Source: Stictocephala bisonia (Eukaryota > Arthropoda > Insecta > Hemiptera > Membracidae). Taken from it: a stretch of 64,000 nt of DNA. Both the position numbers and the translations under genes were made by a program. Location of the stretch: the NCBI GenBank assembly GCA_035578905.1, contig JAQJVL010000102.1, positions 1,149,501 to 1,213,500 on the forward strand. The letters run 5' to 3'. This document shows, piece after piece, positions 9,849 to 19,739 of the stretch (the stretch's first letter is position 1; every line of letters begins with the position of its first letter). Under the pieces are notes generated by a model. The model did not search any database. It was not told the origin of the DNA and worked only from the letters and a program-made list of their open reading frames with translations.

Positions 9849-9947
9849 GAAGGTGCCAAGATAAGACCTATTGAAGATAAACTTGCAGCAGTTCCAATCA
9901 CACCTTTATAATCTGCCAACGTCATTCCCTTGAATTTCAAATTCAAT
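9849..9947 (-). CDS. SWEET sugar transporter, exon 1 of the readable CDS
   Basis: A minus-strand exon of 99 nt with acceptor TTTATAG and donor TTC/GTAAGT. The likely start codon is the ATG at 9925-9923, giving MTLADYKGVIGTAASLSSIG and LILAP, which matches the short N-terminus and first helix of SWEET proteins. No in-frame stop precedes it within the exon, so a start further upstream is not excluded. Joined to the next two exons it yields 93 residues, one MtN3/saliva domain of three helices, half of a normal seven-helix SWEET. Such proteins act as facilitated sugar transporters in the plasma or Golgi membrane; the substrate here is unknown. The bases before the ATG would be 5' UTR. Confidence 0.8.
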
Positions 9948-10439
9948 CTATAAAAAGATACAAATATACTTATTTTAATATAACAAGATTTACAACTATT
10001 TTAATCACATTAAACTTGCACATATTTTAAAAACAAAACTTAAACATAGTTTTCATTGCAAGAATATATTATTTTATTAAATATATTAAACTTATTGCAA
10101 TTCCTACTGAATAAAGAGTCCAAACATTTAAACAAACTGTATGTGTTAATGGCAAAAATAATACTGACTAAAAAAACTTTATAAAAACAGCTAGCTTAAT
10201 ATAATTAATAATAATAAACCTATACTGATATTCTAGCGCTATCTGAACTATCAGAAAGAAAAAAACATATGTATAGAGATTAAACTTGAAATAAACATTA
10301 CTTTACTTTAACACTTTCCTTTATTAATGACAATTTAATCGTAGAGTAAAGAAAATATTTAAAAAAGTAAATAAATAAAAAAGAGAACAATTTAGCTCAG
10401 TGACAGTATACTATAAATTGTTAACTCTCTTCTACTTAT
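9948..10439. other. AT-rich DNA, nothing recognised
   Basis: Sequence upstream of the coding SWEET exon, probably an intron separating a non-coding 5' exon (see 21911-22027). No gene or repeat is recognised. Confidence 0.4.
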
Positions 10440-12415
10440 GATAATTCACAAAAGTCCCATTTTCATACATAAGATCTTCAGGCGTGTTCTTGACAACGGC
10501 TTTGTCATGATGTCTGCTAGTTAATGTTCTTTGCAGATTTATTGGATACCCAGTTTTCCTTCAGTTACTTCTTCCCGGATAAAAAATGTGTTTAATGGAA
10601 ATGTGCTTGGTTCTGCGCTGAAACTCCGGGTTTTGAGCAAGTCTCACTGCAGCGGTGTTGTTAACTTGGATAACAGGAACTCCTTTGAGTTTTGTGATTT
10701 CTTTAAAGAGAGTCTTTAAGCCAAATCGCTTCTTTAGCTCCTTTGTTCGCTTCTATAATTTCTGCTTTCGTTGTTGATGTAGCTACAACTGCTTGTCGTT
10801 GGCTAAGCCAAGAAACTGCTCCTCCTGAATATTTTACAATGACCAGTCCTGACTTTGTGCATCCTCTGATATCAACATCTCTGTAGATCTCCAAAATTTC
10901 AGGCTCTACTCTGTTCCTATTATAAACTATTCCTGCTATGTAACAGAAAATCCTTTTAACTCACACAACATCTTTAGTTAGATTTTCAAGGCCTCTCAAG
11001 ATAAATCCCACACTGTACACCAGGTCTGGCCTTGTTCCAAACATCAGGTACATCAGTGCTCCAACTAGGGATGGCAACAATATATCGTTAAATACATTAC
11101 GACATCGATATATTAGTATTGATATTTTCTTTCGATAATATTGGCCATATCGGTATTTTAGTCAAATAAATCATTAAATATTGACGTTATTATTTCTACT
11201 CAAAATTACTTATCACAATTCAAAAAACACATTTAAATTGCTTCTTATGCGTACAAAACATGCATTGATATAATAAAGTAACTTTAATAAGTTTTTTACG
11301 TGATGTTAAAGCACTTAAATGTAGTTTATTGTAGAACAGTGGGGTGGAACGGGTAAATGAAGTTGTGTGTGAGTTGGCAACGCTTACTCTAAGATGCCTA
11401 GCTTATAGTTAATTTTTATTCTTTTATAATTAATATAATAATGAAAGGTATAATTATTCTTATTTTTTTTTCATTCAACCCCACATATCAGAACTTGTTT
11501 GGTGTAAATAAATTTATACACTTTTACATTCAGTAGGTTATTTTAAATATTGACAACTAAACATGAACATATTTTTGGTCATGACATAACAGTTGGTGCA
11601 TACTTTTTAACAGACAAATCAATTACAATTCCATATATCAGTTATTCGATATATCGATATTTTTCTTTCGATATTATTGTTAGATCGATATTGCTAGCGA
11701 TATATCGATAATTTGATGTATGGATATGTTGAAAATATTTGCCATCCCTAGCTCCAATAGCTTGTCTATAGGGATTTGTAGCCAATTGTATTGTCTGGTC
11801 AATTTTCCCTGGTGTGGAAATTACTGCACTTTTGAACATTGGAGTCAAAACTGTTCTGAATTCTGAAAAATTGAAACTTTCGAAAATTTTCTTAGCATAG
11901 GTTTTCTGCTGAATTTTTACTCTTCACCTTGTTCAATTTGAAGTTTAAGAAATAGTCTGCATTTTTCAAAACAGTTTTGAGCTTTGATTTTAACTCTCCA
12001 ATGAAAACTTCCATCTCTTTTGAATATGTTCCAGCTATATTCAAAAGATCATCCAAATAGATTGCCTTGATCAGCTTTTTACCATCCCTCTGTCGAATGA
12101 ATAAGCATGAATCAGCATTACTGGTCTTGAATCCATGTTCTCGAAGAAAGACTCCCAGACATTTGTTCCAGCATCTTTGTGCTTGTTTGAGACCATATAG
12201 GCTTCTTTGGAGTCATCATACCTTGCTGGTTCCATCTTCATATTCTTGGGGCTCTCTCATAAATACTGTCCCATCAAGTTCACCATAGAGGAAAGCGGTT
12301 GAAACGTCAAATTGCATTAATTGCATGTTCTCTCTTGCTGCAGCACTGAGAATGGAATGGATTGTCCCCATCCTGTCTACTGGACTGAACGTTTCGCTGT
12401 AGTAATTGTGTGGTA
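10440..12415 (-). pseudogene. Copia-type retrotransposon polymerase, degenerate
   Basis: Read on the minus strand from 12415 down, fragments of RVT_2 reverse transcriptase appear in order: YYSETFSPVDRMGTIHS, MQLMQFDVSTAFLYGELDG, RSLYGLKQAQRCWNKCLG, then the catalytic IKAIYLDDLL and TNPYRQAIGA (split by a hAT insertion), then MYLMFGTRPDLVYSVG. RNase H follows (GGAVSWLSQRQAVVATSTTK at about 10810-10740, then RLAQNPEF). Several frameshifts and stops break the frame. No LTRs were recognised. It is an old insertion upstream of the SWEET coding exons. Confidence 0.88.
11066..11750. mobile_element. Small non-autonomous hAT element inside the Copia pseudogene
   Basis: A 685-bp element with 12-bp perfect inverted ends TAGGGATGGCAA, flanked by 8-bp near-identical target copies GCTCCAAC and GCTCCAAT. 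The TSD length and end sequence are typical of hAT elements. Subterminal regions carry repeated ATATCGATA-type palindromes at both ends. It has no open frame for a transposase. It interrupts the polymerase between ...YRQAIGA and LMYLM, so it postdates the Copia insertion. Confidence 0.88.
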
Positions 12416-12420
12416 ATCAA

Positions 12421-13065
12421 TCCATAAATTGTACTAATATGACAAGTTACTTCATTTCAGATTTACAATATGATAATAGTGATCCTAGTTTTAAAAACTG
12501 TTGAATTGAGAAAATGTATGTAACAATTATTCTAGATTGTGAATGTAATTTATTATTTTTAATGGTACTAACCATTTATACAACAAATATAACAGTTAAC
12601 CACTTTAGATATTATAATACAACATTAATTATTTATCATAATACAACAATTATTACATAAATTGTTTCGTTTTTATTTTGTTTCCTATTATTGTATTATA
12701 TAGCTATACTGTTAGGGTTAGGATAACATTAAATTTAGAGTTAAGGTTTAAGCTATTTATGTTTTTATATTAGTGTTTATATTTTGAAGAATTGGGATTT
12801 TTTATTTTAAATTAATATTATTTGCTCATGCGCATATTAAGATTTATTTGAAAAGAAGGAACCTCTAAAACAGGCATTGCCTTAGGAGGTCCTAGTATTT
12901 TCTTGAAATATGTAATTTATGAAAGGTTTTGTTCTAGTAGTATAAGTTTTATTTTGTTAACAGAGAATTAAGAAGAAACCTTTTTATGTTTGAATGTAAT
13001 TATATGTATTTTATGTATATATTTCGAGAAAATAAATATATTCTTATTCTTATTCTTAAATTACT
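12421..13065. other. AT-rich stretch ending in (ATTCTT)n-like tail
   Basis: No coding signal. The block ends AATAAATATATTCTTATTCT at 13028-13055, which resembles the 3' tail of a LINE or SINE inserted in the plus orientation; the element body is not identified. Confidence 0.4.
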
Positions 13066-13289
13066 TAATGAAAACCTAAGCAAATACAACATTTCAGTCG
13101 GTGGGGTGGGAGAGGGAAACTAGAGAAAGTTCGCGCCAGTTTTTCGGAAGGGGACAAAAATATTCATGTATTTCCGTGGGAGGTGACAGGCAATCCCTCA
13201 TAATAAAGACAGGGTTTCCATATTCGTGATTCTTTGTCAGTATTCGGGAGATTTCGGACCGAGTCCATGATATGATCGCTGATTAGCTG

Positions 13290-13460
13290 TCCTACAAAAA
13301 CTTAAGCCAATCACACAGCTTGGGTTGAATTGGTCTTGTACCGTGCCCGCCAAGTCTATTCATTCTGACTCGAGTCTGGTGTGAACTGACTCGAGTACAT
13401 ACGAGTACTTGCTTGACTCGAGTCCAACAAGTACTTTGTACTCGACTCGTCTCATCACTA
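13290..13460. mobile_element. Possible hAT terminal fragment rich in CGAGTC motifs
   Basis: Many copies of GACTCGAGT and CGAGTAC lie in both orientations, ending at TACTCGACTCGTCTCATCAC. Arrays of such short subterminal motifs next to a CTAGTGATG-type end are common in hAT elements. The opposite end was not found, so the call is weak. Confidence 0.35.
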
Positions 13461-14000
13461 GATGACATTCCTTTAACTTTGTTGTGCTTTGGTTTGTATG
13501 TGTTCATACACTGGTTAGTCCTCACATCAGTTATTGTTCCAAGCTGATTTTTAACCCTTGACTGGTCACACTTTTTTTACTAACGTAACTGGTTATATGG
13601 GGTCTTTCTGGAAGCTAATTACTTTTTAATGAGTTTTATCAACATACATTAAAACGGTTGTTAAGTACATCAACATACATACATGGTTATATCAACAAAA
13701 TAGTATTTTTATTATTATAAATGAAGTGTCAGGGCAAATTTGACATAAATATTAATAAAGTTTAGGCCTCTTCTTCCCACTTCTTTATAAATTAAAAAAT
13801 TAATGTTCATTTTTTTTACTTACTAAAAGGCACTTTTTTGAAATTTAAGTTTTGTAAACTAAATGATTTTATATACTTTCTATTTCTATTTTTCCTGTAA
13901 GTTTAAAGTGCTATAATACTTCACAAAACATAAAAACCGACCACTTAAACAAAATAGTGAATTTGGTGGACATGTTCTCAGTGCATTTATGATTAGCATT

Positions 14001-14284
14001 GGTCGGTAGCGTAGTTGGTTCAATCCCAGCTTCATATGCTAAAGGTTGTCAGTTCGATCCCAATCAGAGTCAATACATTTTGAGAAGGATCAGCTGATAA
14101 CCACCGGCTGTTCATTTGTCATTGGGCTATTAATTAATGACACTTTCTAAGGAATAGTCGGCCTTAGTTTGTAACAATGACTACATTCGCTCATCTACAC
14201 TCATCACACTCAATCGAAATCCTATTCGCCCATATCTTGACGATCGGTGTCTTATGAATAAATAAATAAAAATAAATAAATAAA
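14001..14284 (+). repeat. tRNA-derived SINE, full-length copy
   Basis: The block begins GGTCGGTAGCGTAGTTGG (A-box-like) and has GGTTGTCAGTTCGATCCC about 50 bp later (B-box-like), the RNA polymerase III promoter layout of a tRNA-derived SINE. A conserved body follows (CTTTCTAAGGAATAGTCGGC, CATCTACACTCATCACACTC, CGCCCATATCTTGACGATCG) with a (AAATA)n tail. It sits inside the piggyBac remnant. Body-domain relatives occur at 2607, 19640, 56596 and 57523. Confidence 0.85.
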
Positions 14285-14332
14285 ATAGCCCAAACATACA
14301 CATTAGACAACCAAACAAATACAAAATTCCAC

Positions 14333-14635
14333 TTAATCGTTGTAACAGTTAGTGCACCTAATAGCTATTTCAGAATGAATTTTGCAAATATTCTTGTTAC
14401 ATTTAGAACACATTGTTTTGACAACCATGTCGTGATTACTATGTTCACTAGGCAAGTCAGACAAATCTACATCCTCTTCTACCACAAAGTGGGTTGATCT
14501 GGTAGGAGGACCAACTTCACACTCATCATCTGAACCGAAAAACGCTTTATCAAGTTCATTAAAAGGTTGTGTGACAGTAAGGATCTCAAATATACTGTCA
14601 TCATTTGAAGAAGAAGGTATGTTAAAAATAGTAAA
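14333..14635 (-). pseudogene. piggyBac-derived frame: acidic N-terminal-type part joined to cysteine-rich tail
   Basis: About 100 codons are open to a TAA. The first part is acidic (SSSNDDSIFEILTVTQ, FFGSDDECEVGP, VVEEDVDLSDLPSE). It runs directly into a cysteine-rich end MCSKCNKNICKIHSEIAIRC then TNCYND, which fits the C-terminal zinc-binding domain of piggyBac transposases. The whole catalytic core between the two is absent, so this is an internally deleted derivative whose junction kept the frame. A short tandem duplication (GAAGGTATGTTAAAA) lies just upstream. Confidence 0.55.
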
Positions 14636-14720
14636 GAAGGTATGTTAAAATCTTGAAATAAAAGTCATACAACTGGTCACAAGGGGTCTTTTCAGACCTC
14701 AAAGTATTTTTTATAAAATA

Positions 14721-15190
14721 CTGGAAGAACGGATCAAGATTTTTTTGGTGCCAAATTTTTGGTCCTTATGAGTTAGAGGAATATACAAAACAAGAAATAA
14801 ATCGAATTACATTTCTTATAGTTATTAAGAAACAATATTATACAGGGGTTACAAAAGGGGATCTCTACTGGGGTAGGTTTCTTATATTTAAGGTTTGTAC
14901 TGTACATATTGTAACTGTACATACATGTTTACAGCCTAATAAATTAAACACAGTGTTGAACCTAGTAGATCTATTTTTGTAAATTCTCTGCTTTCCAGCA
15001 ATACAACAGTAGTGTTCTAAAGGAGGGCGTATTATACAGTGTGACAATTAAGTCTTAGGAAGACTTTACAACTTTTAAACAACAAAAGATATTACAACTA
15101 AATTTGGCATATTTTGAATTTATGTAATTTATAAGTATTTAAATTACATAAATTACTTATACATATAATGTATAAGTAATTTATTTATTT
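14721..15190. other. AT-rich DNA, nothing recognised
   Basis: No gene, array or element end is recognised here. Confidence 0.4.
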
Positions 15191-15194
15191 AACC

Positions 15195-15560
15195 CACCCG
15201 CCCACCCATATACGTACAGTGGTATTGACCCGTCCGTCCACCCATACACGTACAATGGTATTGACCACCCATCCACCCATACACGTATAATGGTATTGAC
15301 CCACCCGCCCGCCCATACATGTACAGTGGTATTGAGTCACTGCCACCGTTCGTGTATGGGTGGGCGGGTAGGTTACTGCCACTGTACGTGTATGGGTGGG
15401 CGGGTGGGTCAATACCACTGTACGTGTATGGGTGGGTGGGTGGGTCAGTACCACTGTACGTGTATGGGTGGGTGGGTGGGTCAGTACCACTGTACGTGTA
15501 TGGGTGGGCAGGTGGGTCAATACTACTCTACGTGTATGGGTGGGTGGGTGGGTCAAGAAG
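15195..15560. repeat. 36-bp G-rich minisatellite, array 2, with orientation switch
   Basis: From 15195 to about 15335 the units run as CCACCC...TACAGTGGTATTGA; from about 15345 they run in the opposite sense (GTACGTGTATGGGTGGG...GTCAGTACCAC). About ten units in all. A degenerate unit lies at 15590-15615 and another single unit at 15765-15820. The layout, an inverted pair of arrays, mirrors array 1. Confidence 0.93.
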
Positions 15561-15764
15561 GTTTTGTAGTATGAATCGTATCAATAACAACTGTTCTTGT
15601 ATGGGTGGGCGGGCAATAGTGAGTTTCATAAAGATCGGTTATGCCAACTCGGAGATAAAAATTCTTTTGTGAATTTTTATAAATACCACTGGACCTTAGG
15701 CCTGTGTTTATAGAAGGTAGAGTGACTCTGTCATCCGACCTGAAAAGTAACAGTTTCAATAACA

Positions 15765-15820
15765 CAGTACGTGTATGGGTGGGTGGGTGGGTCAATACCA
15801 CTGTACGTTTATGGGTGGGT
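15765..15820 (+). repeat. Isolated unit of the 36-bp minisatellite
   Basis: About one and a half units (CAGTACGTGTATGGGTGGGT, GTCAATACCACTGTACG), separated from array 2 by 200 bp of unique sequence. Confidence 0.8.
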
Positions 15821-15956
15821 TACTGGTCACAGTAAGCTACTTTTGTGTGTACATGGTGATCAGATGTCACCTATGGGGGACGGCCCGTTAGGAGTAAGAA
15901 GAAAGTCTTTGATGACAGCCTATGTTGAGTTGTACATCTTTTTAAAGGTCTATAGT

Positions 15957-18342
15957 CTGTATACGGTAGGGTGGCGCACGGACCCGCCAGCTACCTGTGT
16001 CGGTCCTTTCCTCCCCCCGGCGCTCGCGGCTGTTTCCTTAATGAGTCACCAACTAGCCCCTCTAATAGAATTATTAACTTTTTTTACTTTCTCATAATAT
16101 ATCAATTTTAATAGAACATTTGTAAAGTACTAACAAAACTAAGAAAAGTGATATAAAACACGATGTTCTTTGATTATAAGTAATGGTCGAAAGTTATTTT
16201 TTAGCCGGAATACTGTATGATTTGTTAAATGTTTTACATTTCTCATACAACGTTATCATGATACGATATTATTTTAAGAGTACTTTGAAATAAGGTACGG
16301 TACTCTTGCCTTCTCCCATAGTCGTGCAGTGTGCAGATATGGGACATGGGACAACAAGACTGGTTAAGACATTGAACTTGTTGATGACTAACCGTAGTCT
16401 AATATGTGCGCTAATATTTTTCCGCGAAGGGGTTGGTGATTCACCAATCTTAGCAGTAATGGTTGTCCAGGGTGCCAGGGTAGTTTTCAGTTAGATGTGG
16501 ATACTTCCCGGGATAACTTGTAACGAATACATTACACATAGTTGGTTTATTTATTATTTTTTTAATTGTTTAAATAGTTTAATTTTTTCCCAAGTGATAT
16601 TTTTTTGTTTAGTGAATGTTTTAATTTTTTGTGCACGATTATGCCGCCATCAAGTGAAAAACGTGGGTTTACTTATAACTCTCAAGCCAGAACTATAATT
16701 GCATCGGTGTTACATTACTTTGAGCGGGAACGTGACAACAAAGGTCCATTATTAGATGTGAAAAAAGTATCTGAAAGAGTGGTCGCCGCATGTAACATTT
16801 CACGAAGAACATTGGTGCGGATCAAGTCGCAACTAAAACAAGCAGTGGAAAATGAAGGAAACTCTAGTGTCAACCCTCAAAGTTTGGAAGAAACGGATCA
16901 ATCACCAATACCTGAATCAGCTGTAAGTAATAAATCCAGGCAAAATACTCCTAGACCTACCATCCCTAAGCTTACTACCCCAAGAAGAAGAAAACCATAC
17001 AAGTCAATAGTTACACAGCTAGACGATTTTGAGAAAACTGCAATTAGAAACCACGTTTTTAGCTACTACAGACGCCGAGAAGTCCCTACCCTCCGAAAGT
17101 TAAAAGTAAGTTTACGAACAGCGGGTTTGTTTGATGGTTGTATACGAACACTGGCAAAAATTTTGAAAACTATCGGATTTAAATGGAAAAAGTTAGACAA
17201 TAGAAAAGTTCTCATGGAGAAACCCTCAGTTGCTCTTGCTAGGTGCCGATATTTGCGAAAAATTCGGGAAATTGACTATAAAAAAGTTATTTTTCTGGAT
17301 GAAACATGGATCAACGCCAACACTTCGAAAGACTCAGGATGGACAAATGACAGTGTAAAGTGTTCTGTAAATGCCCCTTTAGGAAAAGGAAAACGTTTAA
17401 TAATTTGCCATGCAGGAGGCTTTAACGGCTGGATCAAGTCGCCACCTCTGATATTCCAGTCAAAAAAAACGGTCGAATATCACGAGGAAATGAATTCCGA
17501 AGTCTTTGAGGGTTGGTTTTTTGAGGTTCTCCTGAAGTCTATTCCAGCTGGTTCGACAATAGTAATGGACAACGCACCTTACCACTCTCAAGTAGCCAAC
17601 AAAGCGCCAACATCTGGCTCACGAAAGTGTGAAATGGAGGAATGGCTGAAAACTCGCGGCATTTCATATTCACCAGACATGCGGAAGCCAGAACTATACA
17701 GTCTTGTAAAGCTGCATAAGGAACAAAGAAAATCTTACGTAATAGATAAAGAAGCCTGTAAGCGTGGGTTTAAAGTAATCAGACTGCCACCGTACCATTG
17801 TAATTACAATCCAATTGAGCTGGTTTGGTCAACTTTGAAGCGGTATGTAGCAGCAAGGAATACTACATTTAAATTGAACGATGTTCAGGATTTGTTTATG
17901 GAAGCTGTAAACTCCTTCACCTCAGAAGATTGGCGCAAATGCGTTGAACACGTCAAGAAAGAAGTCGAGGCAGACTGGACAAACGAAGGACTTGATGACG
18001 TCAGTGTCCAAGAACTAGTCATAATATTGTATCAAGATTAGGGAATTATGAGAAATATAAAACATTTAACAAATCATACAGTATTCCGGCTAAAAAATAA
18101 CTTTCGACCATTTCGTTATTTATAATCAAAGCACATCGTGTTTTATATCACTTTTCTTAGTTTTGTTAGTACTTTACAAATATTCTATTAAAATTGAGAT
18201 ATTATGAGAAAGTAAAAAAAGTTAATAATTCTATTAGAGGGGCTAGTTGGTGACTCATTAAGGAAACAGCCGCGAGCGCCGGGGGGAGGAAAGGACCGAC
18301 ACAGGTAGCTGGCGGGTCCGTGCGCCACCCTACCGTATACAG
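15957..18342 (+). mobile_element. ITm-class DNA transposon with long inverted repeats and DD82E-type transposase
   Basis: The ends are long inverted repeats of about 290 bp (left about 15957-16246, right about 18048-18342) that differ at few positions. The outermost common sequence is TCTGTATACGGTAGGGTGGC. If the TATA contains the TA target duplication, the element runs 15962-18337; the symmetrical TCTG flank makes this uncertain. Between the repeats lies one intact transposase gene. Highly similar repeats and an open frame suggest a recent insertion. Confidence 0.9.
16641..18041 (+). CDS. IS630-Tc1-mariner superfamily transposase, DD82E-like
   Basis: The 466-residue frame starts at MPPSSEKRG; an ATG 36 bp upstream is in frame, but the chosen start gives the usual basic N-terminus. 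A DNA-binding region covers about the first 150 residues, with SRRTLVRIKSQLK and a basic linker. The catalytic core has D in VIFLDETWIN, D in TIVMDNAPYH and E in YNPIELVWSTLKR. Between the second D and the E I count 82 residues, far more than the usual 34-41; the extra segment includes MEEWLKTRGI and ELYSLVKLHKEQRKSY. This spacing matches the group described as DD82E/Sailor (from memory of the literature). No stop or frameshift is present and all catalytic residues are intact. Confidence 0.9.
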   Translation: MPPSSEKRGFTYNSQARTIIASVLHYFERERDNKGPLLDVKKVSERVVAACNISRRTLVRIKSQLKQAVENEGNSSVNPQSLEETDQSPIPESAVSNKSRQNTPRPTIPKLTTPRRRKPYKSIVTQLDDFEKTAIRNHVFSYYRRREVPTLRKLKVSLRTAGLFDGCIRTLAKILKTIGFKWKKLDNRKVLMEKPSVALARCRYLRKIREIDYKKVIFLDETWINANTSKDSGWTNDSVKCSVNAPLGKGKRLIICHAGGFNGWIKSPPLIFQSKKTVEYHEEMNSEVFEGWFFEVLLKSIPAGSTIVMDNAPYHSQVANKAPTSGSRKCEMEEWLKTRGISYSPDMRKPELYSLVKLHKEQRKSYVIDKEACKRGFKVIRLPPYHCNYNPIELVWSTLKRYVAARNTTFKLNDVQDLFMEAVNSFTSEDWRKCVEHVKKEVEADWTNEGLDDVSVQELVIILYQD

Positions 18343-18499
18343 ATTGTAGTTAAACTGAAAACAATGCCGCAAACCGGACTTCACTAGGTTGATTCAATCG
18401 GACTTAATTGCTGTTCAAAGTTTTAAAAATGTTTAATACATTGTACTGACAAATAACAGAAAGTTACAAGTTGTAGGGAATACTTACTGAATCCCTTTC

Positions 18500-18910
18500 A
18501 AATTAGGGTTCAAAAAGTTCCCCGTTGGCCATGTGGTAATGTACTAACTGGTTATAAAAGCTAGCTACTGCTTTTTCAATTTATTCTCGTGGAACAGCTT
18601 GTGCTATTCTGTGTCTAAAATCAATCAGATCTGTAGGCTGAGTTTCATAAACTTTGTCTTTGAGGTAGCCCCATAAAAAGTAGTCTAGCGGAGTTAGGTC
18701 AGGAAAATGAGTCAGCCACTCAATCGGTCCACGTCTTCCAATCCACCTGTGATGGAATACTGTATCTAGGTATTGCCTCACTTGAACACCATAGTGTGGC
18801 GGTGCTCCGTCTAGTTGGATAAAACATGTTTGGAAGTCAACGCCACAACTAGCTTGTAGAGCAGGAACTAACTCATTTTTAGCATATCTTGATACTTGTT
18901 GGCATTTAAA
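18500..18910 (-). pseudogene. Truncated mariner-type transposase, DD41D spacing
   Basis: The C-terminal part of a DDE_3 transposase is readable on the minus strand: NELVPALQASCGVD, FIQLDGAPPHYGVQVRQYL, RRGPIEWLTHFPDLTPLDYF, LWGYLKDKVYETQPTDL, then AQAVPRE and a stop. From the D of QLDGAP to the D of TPLDYF there are 41 residues between, the DD41D arrangement of one ITm group. The first catalytic D and N-terminus are absent. It abuts the right end of the DD82E element. Confidence 0.8.
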
Positions 18911-19639
18911 GTTCCCTTCAAGTATTCCCCAGTAAGTATTCCCTTCAACTTGTAATTTCTGTTATTCTTAAGTACAATGTATTAAGCATTTTTAAAACTT
19001 TGAACAACAATTAATTCTGACTGGATCAACTTTTTGAAGTCCTGTGCTCAGTTTGAATATTCACATTCAGTTGAAGAGGACATCCCAAGAGGTTTTTCAA
19101 GTAAACAGACTCTAGGAGAACATTAAAAGTGAAGACTATTAAGTTGAAATATATAAATTTTGGATTGAAATTCTATTCAAATTGAAAAAGAAAACATGGT
19201 AACAGTTATTACACTTGAAAGAGTTCTAAGCAAGGATAAGCAACCAACAATTATTCCTCACTTCAAGAGATTTTTAGAGAAAATTTAAAATACAGCACAA
19301 GTTTTATCAATCTACGGAAAATATTCTGCCTTAAAAATATATGTCTTTTTTACCTTTTCTAAACGAATATATGTATATTATTTGTTAAATATTACACGTG
19401 CAGTTTTATTAAGTATTCTGGAACAAATTCTTTTTTGAAATTTTGACTTTTTAAGTGCATAACATGAAACATATTGTATATTATCTATACAGCTACTGTA
19501 TATACACATGCTATATAGTTCTATAACACTTATAACAACAATACCATATTTAATAAAAATCAATCTTTTCGTTTTAGTCCCTATTAAAAAATACTGTACC
19601 ATGTATGAAAGACAAGGTGCCATCAATATATTTCTATAC
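18911..19639. other. AT-rich DNA, nothing recognised
   Basis: No exon, terminal repeat or array is recognised. Short AT-rich open frames are not supported by any domain. Confidence 0.4.
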
Positions 19640-19735
19640 ATTCTTACTCTTACTTATGAGACACCGACACAACATTGTGCGTATTTTAAGGCGAATATGA
19701 ATGATGTTATGAGTGTGGGATGAGTATAAAGAGAT
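19640..19735 (-). repeat. SINE 3' domain fragment
   Basis: A minus-strand copy of the SINE tail domain (TCTCATAAGTAAGAGTAAG tail; GAGACACCGACACAAC, GGCGAATATGAATGA, ATGAGTGTGGGATGAGT on the plus strand), truncated before the tRNA-like head. The tail is of TTCTTAC type, like the copy at 56596-57055. Confidence 0.75.
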
Positions 19736-19739
19736 AACA

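Larger units (their letters stand above)
13551..14720 (-). mobile_element. piggyBac-like remnant, interrupted by a SINE
   Basis: The left edge reads TTAACCCTTGACTGGTCACAC, consistent with a TTAA target and piggyBac-type end. Internally there are CTGGTCACAAGGGGTCTTTT-like subterminal repeats near 14670. A coding remnant (14333-14635) lies on the minus strand. The opposite terminal repeat was not identified, so the right limit is approximate. Confidence 0.5.

Noticed and set aside
12067..12288. Plus-strand 73-residue frame
   Set aside because: It is antisense to the Copia reverse transcriptase remnant.
14001..14070. tRNA-like A and B boxes as a tRNA gene
   Set aside because: The sequence cannot be folded by eye into a full cloverleaf and is continuous with a SINE body and tail.
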